6,264 nucleotides of DNA from Chloroflexota bacterium. Its GTDB lineage: Bacteria; Chloroflexota; UBA6077; CF-72. Positions 1-6,142 of the stretch are shown piece by piece. Where the stretch lies: positions 1 through 6,264 of the forward strand of contig JAFAWJ010000389.1 in NCBI GenBank assembly GCA_019242065.1, written 5' to 3'. The position numbers and the translations under genes are program-made. The first letter of the stretch is position 1, and every line of letters starts with the position of its first letter. Below the pieces are notes generated by a model. That model did no database searches and had not been told where the DNA came from. It was given only the letters and a program-made list of their open reading frames with translations.

Positions 1-602
1 GTCACCAGCGTAAAGCTGGTGGACGGCGTCGCCCGCAGTTGGGCGTAGAGTGGCTGCGCGGGGTCCAGCATGAAGGGCAGCAGATAGCTCGCCAGCGCAC
101 TGTCCAGAGGACGAGATTCGCGCAGTGAGCGGCCCAGATCCCAGCGATGAAACGTGACTTCAGTCAGCAACTGGGTACAGAACCAGCTGATGCTGCGCTG
201 GCCCTGGGGATGTGGAAAGTGGAATTCCTCGAGCTCCGCGTCCGTCAGGGCGGCGACGACGCGCGTGAGCTCACCGCGGGCCGTGCGTTGCAGCTGCGCC
301 CAGCCGTCAGGGGACATTCCGCGGATCGCTTCCTCACGCGGCCGAGCGGCTGGACCGAAGGCCGGCGTCTCGTCGCCGACCGTGGCACGCTGCACCGCGA
401 GCAGGATGGAGTCGCAGACGCGGGTAATATGCACCGCGAGGTCCAGAACGGTCCAGCCGGGCAGGTTGCTCGGAGATGCCAGCTCGTGGGGGGTCAGCTC
501 GACCAGCCGCGTGCAGAGCAGGTCCTGCTCGGGCGCCAGGTAGGCGAGACTGAGGCGAGGCTGCGGGCGTGGGAGCGACGTCGAATCTGAGGGGCGCACC
601 AT
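1..602 (-). CDS. MDMPI/DinB-fold protein (mycothiol-dependent maleylpyruvate isomerase-like), 3' end cut by window edge
   Basis: The first 200 residues are visible and the C-terminus lies outside the window. The sequence matches the MDMPI N-terminal domain (TIGR03083-type, DinB four-helix bundle). It has the LPGWTVLDLAVHI motif at residues 47-59 and TEVTFHRWDLG at 147-157. His58, Glu148 and His152 fit the metal-binding His/Glu/His triad known from maleylpyruvate isomerase, where the metal activates a thiol cofactor (mycothiol in actinobacteria). This family also has many members of unknown substrate, so gentisate-pathway isomerisation is only one option. ATG at 602 was chosen because it is directly followed by a GTG and has a -10-like TATCCT 8 nt upstream; no Shine-Dalgarno is seen. 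Oddity: no stop codon separates this frame from the upstream HxlR remnant, so a longer fused product cannot be excluded. The family call is firm and the start moderately so. Confidence 0.85.
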   Translation of the reverse strand, partial: MVRPSDSTSLPRPQPRLSLAYLAPEQDLLCTRLVELTPHELASPSNLPGWTVLDLAVHITRVCDSILLAVQRATVGDETPAFGPAARPREEAIRGMSPDGWAQLQRTARGELTRVVAALTDAELEEFHFPHPQGQRSISWFCTQLLTEVTFHRWDLGRSLRESRPLDSALASYLLPFMLDPAQPLYAQLRATPSTSFTLV

Positions 603-610
603 CGCCCGGC

Positions 611-616
611 AGGATA
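611..616 (-). promoter_or_regulatory. Possible -10 box for a near-leaderless MDMPI transcript
   Basis: On the minus strand the hexamer TATCCT (TAnnnT type) lies 8 nt before the ATG at 602. That spacing fits a transcript beginning at or within a couple of bases of the start codon. No convincing -35 element is seen at 16-18 nt; a TTCACG lies only 14 nt upstream. Such hexamers are common by chance, so this is suggestive only. Its value is that it offers an independent start for the MDMPI gene despite the open frame upstream. Confidence 0.3.
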
Positions 617-725
617 GCGTGCGGCGGCTTCGTGAACGCGAAGCTCGGGTGAGCAGGGGCTCAAGCAGGCGGTGCGGGTGGCTGAGCGCGGCGGAGACGG
701 CGTCGGTGCGGGCGGGGCCGGCGGC

Positions 726-995
726 CAGACCGGGGCCGGGCAGGACGTCGAGCTCGTCGGGTGGGGGCGTGCCGTGACAGGTCGGACAGGTGCCCGAACC
801 GGTCAGGAGTGTGTCGCAGGTGGCGTGACGGAAGATGCGTCGCGGGCCGTCGGGTGCGCAGAACGCGTCGCCCCAGGCGGCGAGTGTCCGCAGGACGGGC
901 CACAGGGCGAGGCCCTTGTCGGTGAGCGCGTAGCGTCCGTCGCGGTGGTCGAGGATGGCTTCGTTGACGAGGAAGGCGAGGCGCTCGGCGAGCAC
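726..995 (-). pseudogene. HxlR-family (DUF24) winged-helix regulator remnant, N-terminal half missing
   Basis: About 90 residues match the second half of HxlR-type transcription regulators. They begin at VLAERLAFLV, the end of the recognition helix region. A shortened wing follows, RDGRYALTDKG, then LWPVLRTLAAWGD (the dimerisation helix), HATCD, the CPTCHG cysteine pair and PDELDVLPGPG. The first half of the domain (the conserved Cys, the W-T/L-L-I helix and most of the DNA-reading helix) is absent. In its place, joined in frame, is the C-terminus of a TRIC channel protein. Without the N-terminal helices DNA binding is unlikely. After PGPGL about 41 low-complexity residues (Ala, Arg, Ser, Pro) lead without a stop to the MDMPI start codon. 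The remnant reads in the same frame as both neighbours. Family recognition rests on motif order; calling it a remnant is inference from the missing half. Confidence 0.72.
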
Positions 996-1575
996 AGGCA
1001 GGTGCCAGCCGCGGCGGATGGCTGCCATGCGGAGCCCAAAACACAGTAAGGCTCCGGCGATCGTCACCGGGACGGAAGGCAGCTGGAGCAGCTGGCCGCC
1101 GGCGACCACCGTTGCACCGGCCAGAGCCGCCACCGCGTACAACTCCGAGCGCAAGACGGTGGGGACCTCCGCCAGGAGCAGGTCGCGCGCCAGGCCGCCG
1201 CCGATGCCGGAGAGTGCGCCGAGCATAATCGCACCGACCGGGTTCAGGTGAGCTTGTAAGCCGATGAGAGTGCCGGAGGCCACGAACAGGGCGAGACCGG
1301 CCGCGTCGAAGACCAGGACGGTCCTGTGCAGCCGATCGAAGAATGTCGACGAGCGAAACACCAGCAGACCACTGAGCGTAGCGCCAGTCGGCGATCGCCG
1401 ATGGGGGCACGGCGCCGATCAGCACGTCGCGGGTGATTCCGCCCGCGGTGGCGGCCGCGAACGCAAGAACCAGGACGCCGAAGACGTCGAGCTCGTGCCC
1501 GACTCCGGCCAGCGCCCCGCTCACGGCGAAGACGAAGGTGCCGACCAGGTTGAGCACGCTCAGCGTGGCATCCAT
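996..1575 (-). pseudogene. TRIC-type cation channel / UPF0126 membrane protein, frameshifted
   Basis: The start ATG at 1575 gives an N-terminus MDATLSVLNLVGTFVFAVSG followed by LDVFGVLVLAF, GGITRDVLIGAVP and ADWRY, the first repeat of the trimeric intracellular cation (TRIC)/UPF0126 family. After about residue 67 (near position 1375) this frame leaves the family and becomes an Arg/Pro-rich tail ending at 661. The family sequence resumes in another minus-strand frame from about 1373: SGLLVF, VLVFDAAGLALF, the second-repeat motif GGGLARDLLLAEVP, SELYAVAALAG, CFGLRMAAIRRGWHLP. Together the pieces cover both internal repeats and nearly the full seven-helix channel, so one frame change separates them. 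Reading DWRY then LSGLLVF needs one base skipped; compared with my recollection of relatives a few residues also seem missing, so a deletion of about 14 nt is possible. It starts 28 nt after the DUF899 stop and is probably co-transcribed. A sequencing error is the main alternative to a pseudogene. Confidence 0.78.
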
Positions 1576-1603
1576 CGGACGTTTTCTGGTCGTGAGATCC
1601 GCG

Positions 1604-2377
1604 CTAGCTGGAGGACAGATCGTCCGAGCGACCCTCGTCGACGCGCGACCACTGGACGATCGGACGACCGTCGATGCGGTAGGCATGCTGATCGCCAAAG
1701 ACGCCCCACTGCTGTGGCCAACCGTCTGGCGAGTCCTCCCACGGTTCCTGACGACCGTACGCCGTGAGGTCGAGCAGCCGATAGCTGTTGTCCATGGCCT
1801 CGACACCACGGATGGTGGTCCAGTACGTCTCGTACACGCGGTCGTGATCTCGGAGATAACACACCAGGTGCATCATGCCGATCTTGCGGCCGACCAGGAG
1901 AACACCGAGAGACTCCGCTGCCGAATACCAGGGCTGGGTCCAGCCCATGAAGTCCCGATATTTGATGCTTTCGGGGTATGGGCCTTGGCAGAAGGTGGCG
2001 TACGTCACGTCGCGTGAATGTATCATCGACAGCTCGCGCACCTGTGCGGTGTAGAACGAACAACCCTCGCACTGGTCGGCGGCCGGCGCACCCGGATTCC
2101 ACATGAAGTAATACGCGATCAGCATGCGACGGCCTTCGAATGCGTCAATTAGACGCACGCGTCCGTGTGGGCCGATCAGCGGTGTTGCGGAGTCCACCTC
2201 TACCATCGGCAGACGGCGGCGCGCGGCGGCGATGGCATCACCCGCGTGGGTGTGCGCCTTTTCCTGCACGCGCAGTGCATCCAGTTGGCGCTGAAATGTG
2301 GCCCGGTCGACGACCGGCGGCTTTGTCACGCCTTCGGGCAGGTGGAACGTCACCGAGTGGGTCTGGTGTTCGGTCAT
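1604..2377 (-). CDS. DUF899 family thioredoxin-fold protein
   Basis: The 257-residue product matches DUF899 proteins, a thioredoxin-like family of unresolved function. Family marks in order are LRVQEKAHTHAGDAIAAARRRLPMVE (residues 35-60, the helical leader), LIDAFEGRRMLIAYYFMW (76-93), the redox-type CEGCSF at 103-108 (Cys103 and Cys106), HSRDVTYATF (120-129), MGWTQPWYS (144-152) and the C-terminal TYWTTIRG, LLDLTAYGRQE (184-211). The intact CxxC suggests dithiol-disulfide chemistry, but no substrate is established. No signal peptide or membrane segment is seen, so it is probably cytoplasmic. ATG at 2377 is well supported: an in-frame TAA lies 30 nt upstream with no other start codon between. 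The ribosome site is weak; an AGGAG at 2421-2425 is too far away to serve. It follows oxygenase A by 53 nt on the same strand and may be translated from the same message. Confidence 0.85.
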   Translation of the reverse strand: MTEHQTHSVTFHLPEGVTKPPVVDRATFQRQLDALRVQEKAHTHAGDAIAAARRRLPMVEVDSATPLIGPHGRVRLIDAFEGRRMLIAYYFMWNPGAPAADQCEGCSFYTAQVRELSMIHSRDVTYATFCQGPYPESIKYRDFMGWTQPWYSAAESLGVLLVGRKIGMMHLVCYLRDHDRVYETYWTTIRGVEAMDNSYRLLDLTAYGRQEPWEDSPDGWPQQWGVFGDQHAYRIDGRPIVQWSRVDEGRSDDLSSS

Positions 2378-2430
2378 ATCTCTTACGGTGTAGCGCCCGG
2401 CGCTTTACCCAGCAACACAACTCCTGATGG

Positions 2431-3732
2431 TTACAGGGGACCGTTGATGGCGGGGTCCAGCTCGGGATGATCCACGAAGCCGCGGCGCAGGGCGCGGGTT
2501 GCCGCGATCCAGTCGGCGCCGGCCGGCACCAGGACCCCTCCGGCGCGATGGTGGAAGGCGGTCGGATCGTCGACGCCGGGCGGCACGCTGCCGCGTTCGG
2601 CAAGTGCTCGGGCGGCAGTGATCAGGCGTCGTCGCACACGGATGATCGCCGCATCCGTCGAGCCCAGATGCTCGCGAGTTCGATCGACGATCGGTCCCAT
2701 GCTGGTGGTCATCGCGCCGTCCTGGGCGACGATCCCGTGGATGCCGGTGTAGCCGTCGGGTCCGGCGTTGGCGCGCTGGAGAGCGCGGTCGATGCCAAAG
2801 TCGTTCTCCGGTCCCAGGTCGTTCGAGAGACGATCGAACCAGGGATCGCTTCTGGCGCGGGGACTGTCCGGCGGTAGCTGAGCGGCCGGATGACTCGGTC
2901 GTCGCGGCACGACGGTGAAGCTGATCGTGTGTTCGTCGTCCATCGGCACGCGCGCGTGCTGCATAACTTTGAGCCCGAGGACGCCCGGCGGCGTCGATGC
3001 CCAGAACGGCATGTACCACTGCGCGATGCGCCAGTACTGCTCGTCGAGGCCAGCTGGACGATACGCGCCGTAGGTCACACCGGCGTCGGTATCGAACATC
3101 TCGAAGCGCGCGGTGCGGTCGCGAATCTGATACTCGGAGAAGGTGCCCGCGGGTTGATCTTCGAGGCGGATGGAGCCGTAGTGCAGCAGCCCGGCGTGGA
3201 TCGTGTCCAGGTCGCCCTCGAGGATCTGCAGCCAGTTGCCCACCTGGGTGAAGGCGTTGGTCACGCTGTTGGGCTGCATGTTGCCTTCCATGTCGGGCAG
3301 AGGCGGAGGCGTGCTGCGTGGGCCCATATACGCCCAGACCAGGCCGCCGCGCTCCCGAGTCGGATACGCGGTCGCCTTGACTCTGGTCCGAAAATCGGAT
3401 TCTGCGGGCTCGTTGGGCATGTCGAGGCAGTTGCCCTGCGTATCGAATTTCCAGCCGTGGTAGACGCACCGCAGGCCGGCCTGTTCGTTGCGGCCGAAGA
3501 ACAGGGACGCGCCACGGTGGGGGCAGTGGTTCTGGATCAGACCGACGTGGCCGTGGGTGTCGCGGAAGGCGATGAGCTTTTCGCCGAGCAGCAAGACGCG
3601 AACGGGGTCGTCGTCGGGGCGGGACAGCTCGTTCGAAAGGAGCGCGGGGATCCAGAACTGGCGGAGCAGGTTGCCCATGGGCGTGCCGGGCCCGACGCGG
3701 GTGATGAGCTCGTTGTCTTCGCGCGAAAGCAT
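2431..3732 (-). CDS. Rieske non-haem iron oxygenase A, phthalate 4,5-dioxygenase-type large subunit
   Basis: This 433-residue protein is an aromatic-ring-hydroxylating oxygenase alpha subunit. The N-terminal Rieske domain (about residues 25-140) carries CPH at 70-72 and CVYH at 89-92, giving the four [2Fe-2S] ligands Cys70, His72, Cys89 and His92. The catalytic domain holds DTIHAGLLH (176-184), so Asp176 is the bridging residue and His179/His184 bind the mononuclear iron. Asp311 in PENDFGIDR is the likely third ligand. The C-terminal pattern (ID R..Q, YTGI, QD, DRT.EHLG, IIRVRRRL) is typical of phthalate 4,5-dioxygenase and related demethylases. These enzymes need a separate reductase, and none is in this window. 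Start at 3732 has GAGG 7 nt upstream and aligns with the start of oxygenase B. It lies 49 nt after the hydrolase gene. Substrate is unknown. Every key residue is present, so it should be active. Confidence 0.92.
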   Translation of the reverse strand: MLSREDNELITRVGPGTPMGNLLRQFWIPALLSNELSRPDDDPVRVLLLGEKLIAFRDTHGHVGLIQNHCPHRGASLFFGRNEQAGLRCVYHGWKFDTQGNCLDMPNEPAESDFRTRVKATAYPTRERGGLVWAYMGPRSTPPPLPDMEGNMQPNSVTNAFTQVGNWLQILEGDLDTIHAGLLHYGSIRLEDQPAGTFSEYQIRDRTARFEMFDTDAGVTYGAYRPAGLDEQYWRIAQWYMPFWASTPPGVLGLKVMQHARVPMDDEHTISFTVVPRRPSHPAAQLPPDSPRARSDPWFDRLSNDLGPENDFGIDRALQRANAGPDGYTGIHGIVAQDGAMTTSMGPIVDRTREHLGSTDAAIIRVRRRLITAARALAERGSVPPGVDDPTAFHHRAGGVLVPAGADWIAATRALRRGFVDHPELDPAINGPL

Positions 3733-3743
3733 AGTTGGGCCTC

Positions 3744-3763
3744 AGGATACAGCCGAGATCGGC
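3744..3763 (-). promoter_or_regulatory. Possible internal promoter and operator upstream of oxygenase A
   Basis: The 49-nt gap between the hydrolase stop and the oxygenase A start contains, on the minus strand, a TATCCT -10-like box at 3744-3749, 11 nt from the GAGG-bearing start region. Just upstream is a perfect 12-base inverted repeat with 5-bp arms around a 2-base centre, GCCGATCTCGGC, at 3752-3763. No good -35 hexamer is visible. The repeat sits where an operator would overlap the promoter, so oxygenase A might have its own control in addition to read-through from the hydrolase promoter. Short GC-rich palindromes occur often by chance in such DNA, so confidence is low. Confidence 0.3.
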
Positions 3764-3781
3764 GGGTGGCTCCCGAGGGCG

Positions 3782-4675
3782 CTACTTGAACACGTCGACG
3801 CCTGCGCAGTAGGGCATCTCGATCAGTTCGACTTGCGGGGCGGCTCGGGTGACTTCTCTGCGGATCGGTCCGGTGTCGACCGCGGCGGAGACGCCGGGTA
3901 ACCAGTCGTCGTGGTGGCCCAGGAACAGGCGCCGCGGGTGCAGTTGGGCCACCTCCTCGGCGACGAACTCGGCCAGTGAGCCCTGCACGGGCTCGCCGCC
4001 GACGTTGCCGCGGCCCGCGGCGGCCAGAATGGCGACATCCGGCTGGAGCTGCTCCAGCAGCCCCGGCCAGTAGCCGCAGGTGTCCTGGTACAGCAGCGAG
4101 CCTTCGGGCAGTTCGAAGCGGTAGAGCAGCGCGCCACCGTCTCCACGCGAACCCTGCTGACTGGCGTGCAGGTGGGCGCGCGCTTCCTCGCTCAGCGCCG
4201 TGCGTTGCGCGCCGCGACTTCGCAGGCGTTCCAGCCGGTCCTGATGGAGGACGTCCAGGTCGCCGGTGCATACGTCGTCGGCCGCGGCAAAACTGGTGTG
4301 CGTCCAGATGCACGAGTGCAGACCGGGATGCACGCCGACGATCACGTCCTCGGACAGCCGGATCCGCTCGCCACCTGAGACGGGCATCAGCTGGCTGTCG
4401 GGCACGCCCTGTTCGGCCATGATGCGGATCGACTCGTACGAGCCGATGATCGTCGCGCCGGTGCGCAGGGCGACGCGCTCGGCGCCCCACAGGTGGTCGA
4501 AGTGGGAGTGGCCGACGACGATCCAGTCGGCGCGGTCGATGGTGGAGGTGGTCACGCCGGTGGGCGGGGCGGATGGCACCCGGTCGATGTAGGCGTCGAG
4601 AAAGACGACCAGGTTGCCGCGCGTGAGACGAAACGTTGCGCAGCCGAGCCAGTCCAGCGACACGCGTTCGGGCAT
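3782..4675 (-). CDS. Metallo-beta-lactamase-fold hydrolase (UlaG-like group)
   Basis: The 297-residue product has the start typical of the UlaG/ComA-like branch of the metallo-beta-lactamase superfamily: LDWLGCATFRL (residues 7-17), then VFLDAYID (24-31). The metal motif is HSHFDH at 56-61 (His56, His58, Asp60, His61). Probable further ligands are His116 or His120 in GVHPGLHSCIW, Asp198 in LLYQDTCGYW, and His254/His255 in LFLGHHDDW, giving a complete two-metal site. The family hydrolyses lactones, phosphodiesters and other esters, and the substrate here is unknown. A hydrophilic segment of roughly 60 residues (about 133-180) separates the third ligand from Asp198. No signal peptide is seen. 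It is the first gene of the minus-strand run and lies between two Rieske oxygenases, so hydrolysis of a ring-cleavage lactone or of an ester substrate is a reasonable guess, not shown by the sequence. ATG at 4675 leaves only 6 nt to a TAGCCT box, suggesting a leaderless message. Confidence 0.85.
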   Translation of the reverse strand: MPERVSLDWLGCATFRLTRGNLVVFLDAYIDRVPSAPPTGVTTSTIDRADWIVVGHSHFDHLWGAERVALRTGATIIGSYESIRIMAEQGVPDSQLMPVSGGERIRLSEDVIVGVHPGLHSCIWTHTSFAAADDVCTGDLDVLHQDRLERLRSRGAQRTALSEEARAHLHASQQGSRGDGGALLYRFELPEGSLLYQDTCGYWPGLLEQLQPDVAILAAAGRGNVGGEPVQGSLAEFVAEEVAQLHPRRLFLGHHDDWLPGVSAAVDTGPIRREVTRAAPQVELIEMPYCAGVDVFK

Positions 4676-4681
4676 GGGTAC

Positions 4682-4709
4682 AGGCTAGCGTCCCGAGAGG
4701 GCACGTAAA
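4682..4709 (-). promoter_or_regulatory. Probable promoter of the hydrolase-oxygenase A run
   Basis: On the minus strand a TTTACG (-35-like, 4704-4709) is separated by 16 nt from TAGCCT (-10-like, 4682-4687). Six bases then precede the ATG at 4675. That geometry places transcription at the start codon itself, which explains the lack of a Shine-Dalgarno there. The -35 box overlaps the putative -10 box of the divergent oxygenase B. The call rests on spacing and hexamer fit, with no experimental support. Confidence 0.45.
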
Positions 4710-4711
4710 CT
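4706..4711 (+). promoter_or_regulatory. Possible -10 box for oxygenase B
   Basis: TAAACT fits the TAnnnT -10 pattern and ends 26 nt before the ATG at 4738, leaving room for a short leader. The leader carries the purine-rich GAGGGAAGAG (4717-4726), with GGAAG 12 nt before the ATG, a somewhat distant ribosome site. No recognisable -35 hexamer is found 16-18 nt upstream, where the sequence is instead the -10 box of the opposing hydrolase promoter. The two promoters would therefore share bases and could not easily be occupied together. Confidence 0.35.
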
Positions 4712-4737
4712 ACCGAAGAGGGAAGAGTGTCGCCGAG

Positions 4738-6111
4738 ATGTTGACTGCAGCTGAGAACGAATTCATCACCCGCGTTGGGCCAGGCACGCCCATGGGCAAC
4801 CTCTTTCGGCAGTACTGGTTGCCCGCCATGCTCTCACACGAGCTGCCGGTGGCCGACGGAGACCCGGTGCGGGTCATGCTGCTCGGCGAAAAACTCATCG
4901 CCTTCCGTGATTCAAACGGGCAGATCGGCCTCATTCAGAACCATTGCCCGCACCGTGGTGCGTCCCTGTTCTTCGGCCGCAACGAAGAGCTTAATCCAGG
5001 CCTGCGGTGCGTCTACCACGGCTGGAAATTCGACACCCAGGGCAATTGCCTCGACATGCCCAACGAGCCAGCCGAATCCGATTTTCGGACCAAAGTCAAG
5101 GCGACCGCGTATCCGACGCGCGAGCGCGGAGGCGTGGTCTGGGCCTACCTGGGCCCGCGGCAGTCGCCACCCGAGCTACCAGACTTCGAAGCCAACGTGC
5201 TCGAACCCAGTACCGCGCGGGCGGCCATGCGGGATTCAAACTGGCTGCAGGCGCTGGAGGGTGACATCGACACGTGTCACACCGGCATCCTGCACAGCGG
5301 TTCGTTGACGCCGGACGACGTGCCCAGTGGGACGTTCGCGCATTACATGGTGGCACACCGCAGCCCACGCTACGCGGTCGTCGATCATCCGGTTGGCGCT
5401 ACCTACGCCGCGTATTGCGACGCGGAGCCGGGCACCGAGTTCTGGCGGCTGGGTCAGTACTACTTCCCGTGCTTCACGTCGCCAGCGCCCGGACTGCTGG
5501 GCTGGGAGCGGCGAGTCACGATGTGGGCACCGATGGACGACCACCATGTGATGGTCTTCAACCTGAACGCGCCGCGACTGCAGCCGGGGGAGACCGCACG
5601 CATGACGCCGCTGCCCATGACGTTGCTGCCCAACACCACCGACTGGTTTGGACGCCACCGCATGGCCAACCAACCCGAAAATGACTATTTGATCGATCGC
5701 GAAGTCCAGCGGAAAAATCATGGTCCAAACGGGTTCACCGGCATCGCTGGCGTTGGCCCGCAGGACGCGGCGGTCCAGGGTTCCGCCAGCATGGGCTGGA
5801 TCTACGACCGGACCACTGAACGCCTGGGCTCGAGTGACGCGATGATCATTCGCGTGCGGCGTCGGCTCATGGCGGCGGCGCACGCGTTGGCCGACAACGG
5901 CACGGTGCCACCAGGGGTCGACAATCCCGAGGGGTACCGCCTGCGGTCGGGCGGAGTTCTGCTCGACAAAGGGCAGGACTGGCTGGAGGCGACACGCGAG
6001 CTGCAGCAGGCGTATCGCGAGCATGACGGCCTGGACATGCGGCAGACGGCGCTGGGCTACGCGCGGGCGCTGGGACGCTCGGCGTCGACGGCAACCAACG
6101 CGCGCGGCTAG
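4738..6111 (+). CDS. Rieske non-haem iron oxygenase B, phthalate 4,5-dioxygenase-type large subunit
   Basis: A 457-residue paralogue of oxygenase A encoded on the opposite strand. Rieske ligands are Cys70 and His72 (CPH) and Cys91 and His94 (CVYH). The mononuclear iron site is DTCHTGILH (178-186) with His181 and His186; Asp178 is the bridge and Asp316 in PENDYLIDR the likely third ligand. The C-terminal signature (NGFTGI, QDAA, DRTTERLG, IIRVRRRL) matches phthalate 4,5-dioxygenase relatives. Over the first 139 aligned residues it differs from oxygenase A at 24 positions plus a 2-residue insertion (LN, 85-86). The substrate-binding domain is much more different. It has about 20 extra C-terminal residues of low complexity (rich in Ala, Arg, Ser, Thr). 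The frame is open back to an ATG at 4636, inside the opposing hydrolase gene, but ATG 4738 aligns with the oxygenase A start and gives the family N-terminus MLTAAENEFITRVGPGTP. No reductase gene is nearby. The substrate is unknown. Confidence 0.92.
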   Translation: MLTAAENEFITRVGPGTPMGNLFRQYWLPAMLSHELPVADGDPVRVMLLGEKLIAFRDSNGQIGLIQNHCPHRGASLFFGRNEELNPGLRCVYHGWKFDTQGNCLDMPNEPAESDFRTKVKATAYPTRERGGVVWAYLGPRQSPPELPDFEANVLEPSTARAAMRDSNWLQALEGDIDTCHTGILHSGSLTPDDVPSGTFAHYMVAHRSPRYAVVDHPVGATYAAYCDAEPGTEFWRLGQYYFPCFTSPAPGLLGWERRVTMWAPMDDHHVMVFNLNAPRLQPGETARMTPLPMTLLPNTTDWFGRHRMANQPENDYLIDREVQRKNHGPNGFTGIAGVGPQDAAVQGSASMGWIYDRTTERLGSSDAMIIRVRRRLMAAAHALADNGTVPPGVDNPEGYRLRSGGVLLDKGQDWLEATRELQQAYREHDGLDMRQTALGYARALGRSASTATNARG

Positions 6112-6142
6112 GACTCCCTAGCTCGCGCACGTCGCGCCGGGA

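Noticed and set aside
147..590. Plus-strand frames of 147 and 129 codons at the left end
   Set aside because: The minus strand here encodes a clear MDMPI-fold protein with its His/Glu/His metal triad; the plus frames show no family features.
1576..1809. N-terminal extension of the TRIC frame back to an ATG at 1809
   Set aside because: The extension overlaps the DUF899 coding region in another frame and is Arg/Thr/Ser-rich; TRIC proteins begin at the MDATLSV start (1575).
2890..3789. Long plus-strand open frame of 299 codons opposite oxygenase A
   Set aside because: It lies wholly antisense to a gene with complete catalytic motifs. Its protein has no recognisable motif and is Val/Gly/Ala/Arg-rich, as expected for a high-GC antisense frame.
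3537..4490. Minus-strand open frame of 317 codons overlapping the hydrolase and oxygenase A
   Set aside because: It runs in a shifted frame through two well-supported genes and its product is extremely Arg-rich, a codon-bias artefact.
4636..4737. Longer N-terminus of oxygenase B from an ATG at 4636
   Set aside because: It would overlap the opposing hydrolase start and promoter. The 34 extra residues are absent from the paralogue, whose start aligns with 4738.
5236..6024. Minus-strand open frame of 262 codons opposite oxygenase B
   Set aside because: Antisense shadow of the oxygenase B catalytic domain; no family features or ribosome site.
6112..6142. Bidirectional terminator between the convergent oxygenase B and MetE-like genes
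   Set aside because: Only a 4-bp GCGC dyad with a 5-nt loop and no T run on either strand is present, too weak to call.
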